A stretch of DNA of 38,987 bases, from positions 1 through 38,987 of the forward strand of contig SYBY01000036.1 of assembly GCA_005788585.1 (NCBI GenBank). The letters are read 5' to 3'. A program made the translations under genes and the position numbers. Source of the stretch: Actinomycetota bacterium (GTDB lineage Bacteria; Actinomycetota; Thermoleophilia; Solirubrobacterales; Solirubrobacteraceae). The notes under the pieces are model-generated. The model saw only the letters and a program-made list of their open reading frames with translations. It was not told the origin of the DNA and ran no database searches. Below are positions 23,765 to 31,243 of the stretch, piece after piece; position 1 is the first letter of the stretch, and the number at the start of each line of letters is the position of its first letter.

Positions 23765-25369
23765 CCCGCTCGGCAGCGGCTGCAGCCGCGTCTTCTCCAC
23801 GCGCGCGAGCTTGCGCCGCAGCCGGGTGTACGCCCGCTGCTGCGCGGGCGTGCGCTTGTGGCCCTCGTGTGCGAGGTTCACCCGCTCGTACGGGTCAGTC
23901 GCGAGGTGGTAGAGCTCCCACTGGTCGGGTTCCTTGCCCGCGATGTCGTAGTAGCGCGCGATCTTCCAGTTGCGCTCGCGGATGCTCACGATGTGGTTCG
24001 GCGGCTTGGGGTAGGGGCCCTTCGGCTGTCCCGACTGGTAGTCGTCGTACGTGAAGACCGTGTAGTCCTGCACGCCCTTCGACGAGCGGCCGAGGACGAT
24101 GTCGCTGTAGTCCTTCCCCGCCCAGCCCGCACGCGCGGTGGATGGCGCGTCGACCAGGCTCGCCAGCGTGGGCAGGAAGTCGACATGCGACACGAGCGCC
24201 TGGCTGCTTCTCGCGCGCGGGAACAGACGCGGGTTGGAGTAGACGAGCGGGATGTGCGTCGCCTCCTCGTAGACGTTGAAGTTCTTCTGGCGCATCCCGC
24301 CGTGCGCGGTCCCCATCTCGCCGTGGTCGGCGGTCGCGATGACGAGGGTGTCGTTCGTCAGGCCGTTGCGGTCGAGCGCGTCGAGCAGCTGCACGAGGAA
24401 CGCGTCCGACGACGCCATGAGGTTGCCGTAGAAGTTCAGGTAGTTGCGCTTCATCTGCCGGGTCGGGATCGGCCCGGACAGGTTGAAGATCTTCAGGAAC
24501 TCGGCCTGCACCGACGGCTTCGTGGAGAGGTCCTCGTCCACCGTGCCCGGGGGCTCGATCTCGCCTTCCAGCCACGTGGAGTCGTACCCGCCGCTCGTGT
24601 AGGTCTTCGGGTAGAGCAGGACGTCGTGCGGGTTGACGAGCGACACGACCATGAAGAACGGCTGGTTCTGCGCCGCCACCGAGTCCAGGTACTGCAGCGC
24701 GCCCTCGGTCCCCGCGTCGGGCGTGCCTTGCGAAGTGATGAAGCGGCCGTCGTTGTCGTACAGGCCGCCGCCCTCCTCGGGGATCGACTGGTTGCCGCCC
24801 GCGTCCGGCGGGTTCCAGCGGGTGAAGCCGTACTGGTTGACGTCCTGGGGGACCCACGTCGAGCCGTTCGCGGGCTTGTTGCAGTGGAACTTGCCCTTGT
24901 AGACCGGCGTGTACCCGGCGGCGGCGACGACCGACGCGGGGTTCTTGAACGTCGTCGCCAGCTCGACCTGCGGGTACTGCGACGACGGCATGCTCGTCTC
25001 CAGCGTGTACTTCACGCCGTGCTGCGCCGGGAAGTAGCCGGACATCAGCGTCGACCGCGCGGGCGAGCACATGCACGCGTTCGTGAACGCGTTCTCGAAC
25101 GTGAGGCCACGGTTCGTCAGCCGCGTCAGGCCCGGCAGGTTGCGCTTGGCCCAGCCGCGCGGGAAGTGCTGCAGCGAGCGCTGCTGGTCGGTGAGGAACA
25201 GCAGGATGTTCATGCCGGCCACGCGCTTGGCGGGCGCGCGCCCCCGCGACCGTGCCCCGGCGCTCGCCGCAGGCCCGCCGAGGATGATCCCCGTGCCCGC
25301 CGCGGCGGCGCGCTTGAGGAGGTCGGCGCGGGTGATGCCCCGCCGGTCGGAGTCGGGCGTCTCGGTCAC
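23762..25369 (-). CDS. Tat-exported sulfatase (formylglycine type)
   Basis: A 535-aa sulfatase of the arylsulfatase/choline-sulfatase superfamily. The N-terminus has RRGITRADLLKRAAAAG (9-25), a Tat-type signal. The active-site cysteine to be converted to formylglycine is Cys101 in CSPARSTLMSG (C-x-P-x-R). Calcium ligands include Asp61 in FLTDQQR and the later ADHGEMG. The C-terminus has YELYHLATDPYE-like sequence (WELYHLATDPYERVN), typical of the family. The substrate is unknown. GTG 25369 overlaps the stop codon of the upstream beta-propeller gene by 4 bases and has GAGGA 7 nt upstream, so both exported proteins are coupled. No formylglycine-generating enzyme gene is in the window. Confidence 0.92.
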   Translation of the reverse strand: MTETPDSDRRGITRADLLKRAAAAGTGIILGGPAASAGARSRGRAPAKRVAGMNILLFLTDQQRSLQHFPRGWAKRNLPGLTRLTNRGLTFENAFTNACMCSPARSTLMSGYFPAQHGVKYTLETSMPSSQYPQVELATTFKNPASVVAAAGYTPVYKGKFHCNKPANGSTWVPQDVNQYGFTRWNPPDAGGNQSIPEEGGGLYDNDGRFITSQGTPDAGTEGALQYLDSVAAQNQPFFMVVSLVNPHDVLLYPKTYTSGGYDSTWLEGEIEPPGTVDEDLSTKPSVQAEFLKIFNLSGPIPTRQMKRNYLNFYGNLMASSDAFLVQLLDALDRNGLTNDTLVIATADHGEMGTAHGGMRQKNFNVYEEATHIPLVYSNPRLFPRARSSQALVSHVDFLPTLASLVDAPSTARAGWAGKDYSDIVLGRSSKGVQDYTVFTYDDYQSGQPKGPYPKPPNHIVSIRERNWKIARYYDIAGKEPDQWELYHLATDPYERVNLAHEGHKRTPAQQRAYTRLRRKLARVEKTRLQPLPSG

Positions 25370-26790
25370 TCTTGGGTCCTCGTGGTGGTGGTCCGCGCAA
25401 AGACGGTCAGCGCGTTGCTCTTGAAGGCTGCGGCGTACACGTGCCGGCCGTCCGGGCTGACCGCGATCGAGCTCACGCCCGAGAGCGCCCGCCCCGTCGC
25501 GCAGTCCGGTTCGTCCTTGCCGGTGACGCACCCGAGCCGTCCGGACTGCTGCTTCAAGGCACCTGAGCCAGAGCGGACGAAGGTCGCGATCGTGCCGGAG
25601 TTGTAGGCCGCGGCGTACACGCTCGCCCCGTCGGGGGACACGGCGATGCCTTCGGGGGCGGACAGGGACCGCGCGAGCGAGCAGCCGACGGCGAGCAGGT
25701 AGATGGCGCAGGCCGAGGTTCCCTCCTGCTGGGCGAGCAGCCCGGTGCCGGCGGTGCGGGTGAACGACGTCACGCTGTTGCTCATCAGCGAGGTGGCGTA
25801 CACGTCGTCGCCGGCCGGACTGACGGCGAGGGCGTTCGCGCCGGCGAGGGTCACGCCGACCGTACAGCCGGTGGTCGCGGCGTTGGCGACGCAGCCGGTG
25901 CCGTCGGTGGCCTGGGTGAGCGCGCCGGTCGACGCGTCCCGGGCCAGGGTGAGGATCGCGTTGCCCACAGCCGTCGCGACGTAGACCGAGGCGCCGTCGG
26001 CGCTGACCGCCAGGCCCTCGGGCGCGCCGAGCGCGATCCCGGAGGCGCAGCCGGCGGTGGCAGCGGCGATGCACCCGGTTGCATCTCCAGGCTGCGTGAG
26101 CGCGCCGGTCGAGCCGTCGCGCGTGAACGTGACGACGGCGTTGCCGAAGAACGACCCGGCGTAGACGTTCCTGCCGTCGGGGCTGACCGCGACGACGTCC
26201 GGTCCGTCGAGCGCACGACCCGCCGCGCAGCCGGGGGCCGCGGCGACGCCGGAGATGCAGCCGGCCGCACCGGCGAGCTGGGTGAGCGCCCCGGTCGACC
26301 CGTTGCGGCGCAGGACGCTGATGTCGTCGCTGGTGCGCGACGTGACGTACACGTTGCGGCCGTCAGGGCTCACGGCGACCGAGTTGGGGCCGTTCAGTCC
26401 GCGCCCCGAGGCGCAGCCCCTGGCGCCCTTCGCCGCGATGCACCCGGCGGCGCCGGAGGCCTGGGTGAGCGTCCCGGTCCGGCTGTTGCGGCGCAGGATC
26501 GCGACCGCGTCGCTCGTCGAGGACGCGACGTAGACGTGTCTGCCGTCGGGGCTGATCGCCACGGCGCGCGAACCCAGGAACGGGCCGGGGCCGAGCAGCG
26601 CCCGGGTGGGCGCGCAGTCGTCGCGGGTCGAGGAGCGGTCCACGAGGCACCCGCCGGTGCCGCTGAGCTGGGTGATCGCACCGAGGGTCTGCGAGGAGCT
26701 CTGTGCCTGGGCCACGCTCGGGGCGAGCACGATCATCAACGCGGCGAGCGTCGAGGTCATGGCTGCGGGGTGGGGGGAGAGCCGACGCAT
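25366..26790 (-). CDS. Secreted seven-bladed beta-propeller (YVTN/lactonase-like)
   Basis: A 474-aa exported protein. A signal peptide (cleavage near AQA-Q, about residue 30) precedes repeats of about 60 residues. Each repeat has VAVSPDGRNVYV, then a strand, TGALTQ, and an insertion with a Cys pair (GC-x(7-10)-GC or similar) ending in GRAL. Six full repeats plus split N- and C-terminal parts give seven blades closed by the usual velcro strand. The regular Cys pairs suggest one disulfide per blade outside the cell. No catalytic residues are apparent; binding of a surface ligand or a partner such as the coupled sulfatase is possible. ATG 26790 is chosen by position; ATG 26760 is an alternative with a shorter signal peptide. 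Confidence 0.84.
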   Translation of the reverse strand: MRRLSPHPAAMTSTLAALMIVLAPSVAQAQSSSQTLGAITQLSGTGGCLVDRSSTRDDCAPTRALLGPGPFLGSRAVAISPDGRHVYVASSTSDAVAILRRNSRTGTLTQASGAAGCIAAKGARGCASGRGLNGPNSVAVSPDGRNVYVTSRTSDDISVLRRNGSTGALTQLAGAAGCISGVAAAPGCAAGRALDGPDVVAVSPDGRNVYAGSFFGNAVVTFTRDGSTGALTQPGDATGCIAAATAGCASGIALGAPEGLAVSADGASVYVATAVGNAILTLARDASTGALTQATDGTGCVANAATTGCTVGVTLAGANALAVSPAGDDVYATSLMSNSVTSFTRTAGTGLLAQQEGTSACAIYLLAVGCSLARSLSAPEGIAVSPDGASVYAAAYNSGTIATFVRSGSGALKQQSGRLGCVTGKDEPDCATGRALSGVSSIAVSPDGRHVYAAAFKSNALTVFARTTTTRTQE

Positions 26791-26821
26791 GGTCCGAAGC
26801 TCAGACAGCCGCGGAGTGGTG

Positions 26822-26827
26822 ACGCTA
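26822..26827 (-). promoter_or_regulatory. -10-like TAGCGT of the beta-propeller/sulfatase operon
   Basis: TAGCGT on the minus strand lies about 31 nt before the beta-propeller ATG. It is the same hexamer seen before the cyclase and the alcohol dehydrogenase. A promoter here would drive the beta-propeller and the coupled sulfatase. Confidence 0.35.
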
Positions 26828-26888
26828 CTCCGATCGCCGGGCCCGCACGCCGCATGGCCACGCCCCGGAGGTCCCGGTCGCACGCCGC

Positions 26889-26906
26889 GTATAGCGGCGA
26901 TACACT
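26889..26906 (+). promoter_or_regulatory. Autoregulatory operator and leaderless promoter of the TetR gene
   Basis: GTATAGC-G-GCGATAC (26889-26903) is an inverted repeat with one mismatch. It overlaps TACACT (26901-26906), a good -10 that ends 7 nt before the GTG start of the TetR gene. The segment TATAGCGGCGATA matches TATATCAGCGATA downstream of the same gene at 11 of 13 positions, so the regulator probably binds both. Confidence 0.7.
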
Positions 26907-26913
26907 CGGGGAT

Positions 26914-27639
26914 GTGTCAATCCCCCAGTCCCCGGCCACCGACGTTGCCCGAACGCGTGACCGGCTGCTGTCGGCTGCCGCCGAGCTCCTGGAGGAGGCA
27001 GCAGGGGAAGACGTCTCGACCCGGGCGATCTGCGATCGGGCCGGGGTGCGTTCGCCGACGCTCTACCACCACTTCGGCAGCAAGGAGCAGCTGCTCGACG
27101 CGGTCGTGAGCCACGGGCTGCGTGAGTTCCTGGACTCCGTGGACGAGCCGCCGGCCGACGACCCGGTCGCGCACGTCCGCGAGGCCTGGGACCTGCACGT
27201 CCGGTTCGGCCTGGAGAACCCGAGCTTCTACGCGTTGGTGTACGGACGCACGAGGCCCGGAAGGCCCTGCGCCGTGGTCGCCGATCTGCGGGCGATGGTG
27301 CTGCAGGCGCTCGAGCCCGCCGCGCGGCACGGACGGCTCCGCGTGACGCCGGAGGACGCGGCGGCCCAGATCGTCGCGGCCAGCAGCGGCGTTGTCCTGG
27401 CCCTCATCGCGCAGCCGCCGGACGATCGCGACCTCGCGCTCTCGGCGCAGGTCCGTGACGCGATCCTCGAGTCCGTGACCACGAGTCCGAGTGGCCGGCG
27501 TTCGTCCCAGCGCGCGCCGACCACGGCGACGGCGGCCGTCGGGCTCGCCGCAGCGCTGTCGGAGACCCCCGAGGGCTTCAGCGACGCGGAGGCCGCGCTG
27601 CTGCGCGACTGGCTGCAGCGGCTCGCGGGTGCGAGCTAG
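26914..27639 (+). CDS. TetR/AcrR family transcriptional regulator
   Basis: A 241-aa regulator. The DNA-binding domain is N-terminal, with [20 protein letters not shown] and [12 protein letters not shown] (about 33-66), followed by a helical ligand-binding domain (about 75-200) and a C-terminal tail rich in Ala, Thr and Ser with [12 protein letters not shown]. The GTG start lies 7 nt after TACACT with no Shine-Dalgarno, so translation is probably leaderless. Matching palindromes lie over its own promoter and over the promoter that drives the SDR gene downstream, so it probably represses both until a ligand of the SDR pathway is present. It diverges from the beta-propeller gene across 123 bp. 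Confidence 0.92.
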   Translation: MSIPQSPATDVARTRDRLLSAAAELLEEAAGEDVSTRAICDRAGVRSPTLYHHFGSKEQLLDAVVSHGLREFLDSVDEPPADDPVAHVREAWDLHVRFGLENPSFYALVYGRTRPGRPCAVVADLRAMVLQALEPAARHGRLRVTPEDAAAQIVAASSGVVLALIAQPPDDRDLALSAQVRDAILESVTTSPSGRRSSQRAPTTATAAVGLAAALSETPEGFSDAEAALLRDWLQRLAGAS

Positions 27640-27663
27640 AGGCAAACCGCCTCATCGCCTCCT

Positions 27664-27702
27664 TATATCAGCGATATAGAGCCGGCTATGCTGGCGCTAT
27701 AG
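27664..27702 (+). promoter_or_regulatory. TetR operator and promoter before the SDR gene
   Basis: TATATC-AGC-GATATA (27664-27678) is a perfect 15-bp inverted repeat, the partner of the operator at 26889. TATGCT (27687-27692) is a strong -10 candidate; the operator covers the place where the -35 would be. A looser second repeat (CTAT at 27686-27689, GCTATAG at 27696-27702) surrounds the -10. A bound TetR would block RNA polymerase. Confidence 0.7.
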
Positions 27703-27718
27703 GAGCGTTCAGCACGAC

Positions 27719-27868
27719 GTTGATGACCTCCGAGTTCTCGTCACCGGAGGGACGAAGGGGACGGGCGCGGAGACCGTCGCCCGCCTGCGGGCAGCCGGAA
27801 CGACTGTCATCACGACCGCGAGGTCCCTGCCGGCCTACGCGGCCGCCAAGGTCGCACTCCACACCGAA
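27719..27868 (+). pseudogene. Remnant of a second SDR gene with an internal deletion
   Basis: This 50-codon stretch has no start codon. In frame it reads [20 protein letters not shown] then [13 protein letters not shown], a typical SDR nucleotide-binding N-terminus, and jumps straight to [11 protein letters not shown], the catalytic Y-x-x-x-K region. About 105 codons between are missing compared with the intact SDR that follows. Over the first part about 20 of 36 residues match the intact gene, including an unusual GTG in place of the usual GIG of the TGxxxGxG motif, so the two are close relatives, probably a tandem duplicate that was deleted in place. AGGAG at 27701-27705 may be its old ribosome-binding site. 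It now forms part of the leader of the intact SDR. Confidence 0.72.
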
Positions 27869-27899
27869 GGCATGGGGCCAGGGGTCCCGAGGAGGACAC

Positions 27900-28685
27900 A
27901 TGGCACATGAAGATCGCGACCGGCTCGACGGCCGCCGCGCGCTGGTCACCGGCGGATCCAAGGGCACGGGCAAAGCGGTGGTCGAACGGCTCAGGGAACT
28001 CGGCGCCGATGTCTTCGCGACGGCGAGGACCATGCCTGAGGGCTACGCGTCCCCGGACCGGTTCGTCGAGGCCGACACGGCGACCGCCGAAGGCTCGCAG
28101 GTCGTGGCCGACCGTCTGATGGAGGCAGGAGGCGTGGACATCCTCGTCCACGTCGTCGGCGGGGCGTCCACCCCGCCCGGCGGCTTCGCGGTGATCACCG
28201 ATGAGCAGTGGATGGCGGAGCTGCAGCTCAACCTGCTCGGCGCTGTGAGGCTTGACCGGGCGCTCCTGCCGTCGATGCTCCAGTCGGGCTCGGGGGTCGT
28301 GCTGCACATCACCTCCATCCAGAACCAGCTGCCGCTGTTCGACGCGACGCTGGCGTACGCCGCCGCCAAGGCCGCGCTCCGCACCTACAGCAAGGGCTTG
28401 GCGAAGGAGCTGGCGCCGCGCGGTGTGCGCGTCAACGCGATCAGCCCGGGCGGGATCGAGACGGAGGCCTACGAGAGCTTTGTCGACCTGCTCGCCGAGG
28501 GCAACGGTGTGAGCCGCGAGGCGGCGAGGGACCAGATCCACGACTCGCTCGGCGGCGTGCCGCTCGGCCGGTTCGCGAGGCCGGAGGAGATCGCGGACCT
28601 CGTCGGGTTCGTCGTGTCCGACCGGGCCTCGTCGATCGTGGGCGCCGAGTACGTGATCGACGGCGGAACGGTCCCGACGATCTGA
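27900..28685 (+). CDS. Short-chain dehydrogenase/reductase (SDR)
   Basis: A 261-aa classical SDR oxidoreductase. It has the cofactor motif TGGSKGTG (17-24), structural Asn111, catalytic Ser139, Tyr153 and Lys157 (YAAAK), and late [13 protein letters not shown]. The C-terminal [16 protein letters not shown] is standard. Arg44 in TART after the second strand hints at NADP(H) preference. ATG 27900 is chosen because GAGGAGG lies just upstream, even though the frame is open further 5'. It lies behind a TetR operator and the SDR relic. The NTF2-like gene that follows has its own promoter. The substrate is unknown, though TetR-SDR pairs often handle xenobiotic carbonyl compounds. Confidence 0.92.
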   Translation: MAHEDRDRLDGRRALVTGGSKGTGKAVVERLRELGADVFATARTMPEGYASPDRFVEADTATAEGSQVVADRLMEAGGVDILVHVVGGASTPPGGFAVITDEQWMAELQLNLLGAVRLDRALLPSMLQSGSGVVLHITSIQNQLPLFDATLAYAAAKAALRTYSKGLAKELAPRGVRVNAISPGGIETEAYESFVDLLAEGNGVSREAARDQIHDSLGGVPLGRFARPEEIADLVGFVVSDRASSIVGAEYVIDGGTVPTI

Positions 28686-28733
28686 GCACGACCGCCGCTC
28701 CAGCCGGCGAGCGGAGCGCGCGCCCCCATCCCC

Positions 28734-28765
28734 TTGACCCCACGCGCATGTGCGTGTCTCAGTAC
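28734..28765 (+). promoter_or_regulatory. Promoter with palindromic spacer before the NTF2-like gene
   Basis: TTGACC (28734-28739) is a good -35. It is followed at once by CACGCGCATGTGCGTG (28741-28756), a 16-bp palindrome with one mismatched pair. CAGTAC (28760-28765) is the best -10 candidate, giving a 20-bp spacer. A palindrome inside a long spacer is the layout used by MerR-type activators, but no MerR gene is in the window. Confidence 0.4.
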
Positions 28766-28784
28766 CGACCCAGAGAGAGCAACC

Positions 28785-29108
28785 ATGACTGTCACGAACC
28801 TGCCGCAGGCCATCGAGACGTTCATCGCGACCAACAACGCCCACGACGCCGACGCGCTGCTCGCGGTGTTCGCGCCCGGGGCAACCGTCGCCGATGACGG
28901 AAAGACCCACAGCACCGAGGACGACATCCGCGCGTGGATCAAGAGTCACCTGATCGACCCGAACATCGTCATCACGCCGAAGTCGTACGCGGCCGGTCGC
29001 CTCGTGGCGTCCAGCGACGGTGACTTCCCGGGTGGCCCGCTCGACTTCGCGTTTGACTTCGAGACCGAGGGCGACGCCATCACCAGCCTCTCGATCGAAC
29101 CTGTGTGA
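28785..29108 (+). CDS. NTF2/SnoaL-like small protein
   Basis: A 107-aa cytoplasmic protein of the SnoaL-like/NTF2-like fold. The start LPQAIETFIATNNAHDADAL forms the opening helices, then FAPGATVADDGKTHSTEDDI RAW is the usual loop and helix, and the C-terminal half is sheet, with DFAFDFETEGDAITSLSIEP at the end. Such proteins are isomerases, hydrolases or ligand carriers and often stand next to SDRs; catalytic residues cannot be assigned here. ATG 28785 has a GAGAG stretch upstream. It lies 99 nt after the SDR gene with its own promoter and is followed by a strong hairpin. Confidence 0.85.
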   Translation: MTVTNLPQAIETFIATNNAHDADALLAVFAPGATVADDGKTHSTEDDIRAWIKSHLIDPNIVITPKSYAAGRLVASSDGDFPGGPLDFAFDFETEGDAITSLSIEPV

Positions 29109-29148
29109 CCGCCGGCCACCTGCAGGGCATCGCTCACGCCTGAAACAA

Positions 29149-29174
29149 GAAGGGCCCGCGAGAGCGGGCCCTTC
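29149..29174 (-). terminator. Terminator of the tRNA-Ala gene
   Basis: A perfect 11-bp stem, GAAGGGCCCGC with GCGGGCCCTTC, has a 4-nt loop. On the minus strand it lies 7 nt beyond the tRNA 3' end and is followed by TTGTTTCA, a T-rich tail. On the plus strand it also follows the NTF2-like gene by 40 nt, so it can serve both directions. Confidence 0.85.
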
Positions 29175-29178
29175 CTGT

Positions 29179-29254
<76 letters not shown>

Positions 29255-29307
29255 ACGAAGCGACCAGTGTACCGCGCCCGCTGCGCCAGGACGGCTGGCC
29301 GCAGGGG

Positions 29308-29313
29308 TACTCT
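29308..29313 (+). promoter_or_regulatory. -10-like TACTCT of the diguanylate cyclase gene
   Basis: TACTCT lies 16 nt before GTG 29330, which would give a leader of about 9 nt. The 75-bp gap from the divergent tRNA gene holds nothing else I can name; no Shine-Dalgarno is seen. Confidence 0.4.
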
Positions 29314-29329
29314 GGGATCCGGGTTCTCT

Positions 29330-31228
29330 GTGAGCTTTCGTCAGCGTCTCACCGGCTTCTTCGTCGCGATCGTCATCCTGCCGATGGCGATCGTCGGCTT
29401 CGTGCTGTTCCAGCTCATCGAGGACAACGAGACCGGGAAGGCCGATGCGAGCCTCGCCGCGCAGCAGGAGGTCGAGATCAACCTCTTCCGCGCGGCGCGC
29501 GACCGGGCCCAGACGGCGGCGACGCAGATCGCGGCCGACCGCCAGCTCGCCACCGCCCTGCAGGAGGATGACGCGGACGCCGCGCGCGACCGCGCGTTCG
29601 AGCTGCTGGACAGCCGGCGCGCGCGCCGGATCGTCATCGAACGCGATGGCGGGGCGTACGTCGACGTCGGCAGCCGGACGGCCACCGCCCCCGCCGCGGC
29701 GCGGCTGATGACCGCCGACAACCAGCCGGCCGGCGAGCTGCAGGTGTCCGTCGAGGAGGCTGCGGAGTTCGCGGGAGAGGCCGCGGGCCTCGTCGACGGC
29801 GAGGTCGTCGTCCTCTCCGACCGGGCGGTGCTGGGCGCCTCCATTCCCGGGGCGGCGCGGACCGACCTGCCCGACGAGGGCGAGGTGACGATCGGCCCGG
29901 AGGACTACCGGGCCGCGTCCTTCGGGGCCGCAGGGTTTCTCGGCGAGCGCACCCGCGTCGTGACGCTCGCGGCGACCGGTGCGACCGCGGACGACATCAC
30001 GCGCAGCAGGCTGCTCGCGGCCATGCTCCTCGGGGGGTTCTTCATCCTGGCGTTCGTCTTCGCGCTTGTGGTGTCCCGTTCGCTGCAGCAGCAGATCGGC
30101 GGCGTGCTGTCGGCGGCTCGGCGCCTCGGCGGCGGGGATCTCGACGCCCGCGTGCCGACGGTCGGCAACGACGAGTTCGCCGAACTCGGCCACGAGTTCA
30201 ACAAGATGGCCGAGCAGCTCCAGGTGCGGCTCGCCGAGCTCCAGCGTGAGCGCGAGCGGGTGCAAAGCTCCATGCGGCGGCTCGGGCAGGCCGTCGGCTC
30301 GAACCTCGACGCGGAGGCCCTGCTCCAGCTCGTCGTCGAGACCGCGGTCGAGGGTGTCGACGCCGACGCCGGGCGCGTGATCGTGCGCGACAGCGACGGC
30401 GAGCTGCACGAGGCCGCGCGCGTGGGGCTCGGCGACGGGCTGGGCGACACCGTGCGTCAGGCCGAGAGCCGCGCCCTGCAGGCCGGGCGGCCGCAGACGG
30501 TGGCCGCGCCCGGATCGGTCGCCCTCGCGCACCCGCTACGGGTGCATGAGACCGACGGCCAGGTCTCCGACGTCGCCGGCGTCGTGTCGGTCGGACGCGC
30601 CGGCCGGCCGTTCAGCCTTGCCGAGACCGAGCTGTTCCACTACCTCGCCGCGCAGGCGGCGGTGTCCGTGGAGAACGTCGGGCGCCACGAGGCGGTCGCC
30701 CGGCAGTCGGTCACCGACCCGCTGACGCGCCTGGCCAATCGCCGTCGCTTCGACGAGGCGCTCGCGGCCGAGGTGGAGCGCGCGATACGGCTGGGGCAGC
30801 CGCTGGGGCTCGTGCTGCTGGACCTGGACGACTTCAAGGCCGTCAACGACGAGTACGGCCACCAGCAGGGCGATGTCGTGCTCCGTGAGGTCGCGCGCGC
30901 CGTGCGGCGTGCCTGCCGCGACATCGACATCCCCGCCCGCTACGGCGGCGAGGAGCTTGCGGTGATCCTCCCGGGCGCCGATCTCGACGGGGCGTACGAG
31001 CTGGCCGAGCGCGTGCGCCGTGGCGTCGAGGCGCTGCGCGTCCCGCGCCTGGAGGGCGAGGGCGCGCTGCGGGTGACGACGAGCCTCGGCGTGTCCGCGG
31101 TGCCCTCCACGGCGGAGGACGGCGGGTCGCTCGTCGCCGGCGCGGATGCCGCGCTGTACCGGGCCAAGCGAGACGGCAAGAACCGGACGGCGCGGGCCGT
31201 CGTCGCGGGCGCGGTGCCCGCCGAGTAG
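29330..31228 (+). CDS. Membrane diguanylate cyclase with HAMP, GAF and GGDEF domains
   Basis: A 632-aa sensor enzyme making cyclic di-GMP. TM1 (about 9-33) and TM2 (about 222-244) enclose an extracytoplasmic domain of about 190 residues. HAMP follows (GVLSAARRLGGGDLDARVPT), then a coiled-coil helix, a GAF domain (about 320-460) and a C-terminal GGDEF domain. The active-site loop reads ARYGGEELAVILPG, an active GG[DE]E form with Leu for Phe, and RDID five residues upstream matches the RxxD inhibitory site, so product feedback is expected. GTG 29330 is chosen to place TM1 at the N-terminus. The TAG stop begins TAGGCT, the -10-like element of the next gene. Confidence 0.9.
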   Translation: MSFRQRLTGFFVAIVILPMAIVGFVLFQLIEDNETGKADASLAAQQEVEINLFRAARDRAQTAATQIAADRQLATALQEDDADAARDRAFELLDSRRARRIVIERDGGAYVDVGSRTATAPAAARLMTADNQPAGELQVSVEEAAEFAGEAAGLVDGEVVVLSDRAVLGASIPGAARTDLPDEGEVTIGPEDYRAASFGAAGFLGERTRVVTLAATGATADDITRSRLLAAMLLGGFFILAFVFALVVSRSLQQQIGGVLSAARRLGGGDLDARVPTVGNDEFAELGHEFNKMAEQLQVRLAELQRERERVQSSMRRLGQAVGSNLDAEALLQLVVETAVEGVDADAGRVIVRDSDGELHEAARVGLGDGLGDTVRQAESRALQAGRPQTVAAPGSVALAHPLRVHETDGQVSDVAGVVSVGRAGRPFSLAETELFHYLAAQAAVSVENVGRHEAVARQSVTDPLTRLANRRRFDEALAAEVERAIRLGQPLGLVLLDLDDFKAVNDEYGHQQGDVVLREVARAVRRACRDIDIPARYGGEELAVILPGADLDGAYELAERVRRGVEALRVPRLEGEGALRVTTSLGVSAVPSTAEDGGSLVAGADAALYRAKRDGKNRTARAVVAGAVPAE

Positions 31229-31231
31229 GCT
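31226..31231 (+). promoter_or_regulatory. -10-like TAGGCT formed from the cyclase stop codon
   Basis: The TAG stop of the diguanylate cyclase gene continues into TAGGCT, 12 nt before the ATG of the acidic-protein gene. No Shine-Dalgarno is present in the 15-bp gap. Compare 21732-21737 and 23759-23764. Confidence 0.35.
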
Positions 31232-31243
31232 TTAGCCGTTCCA

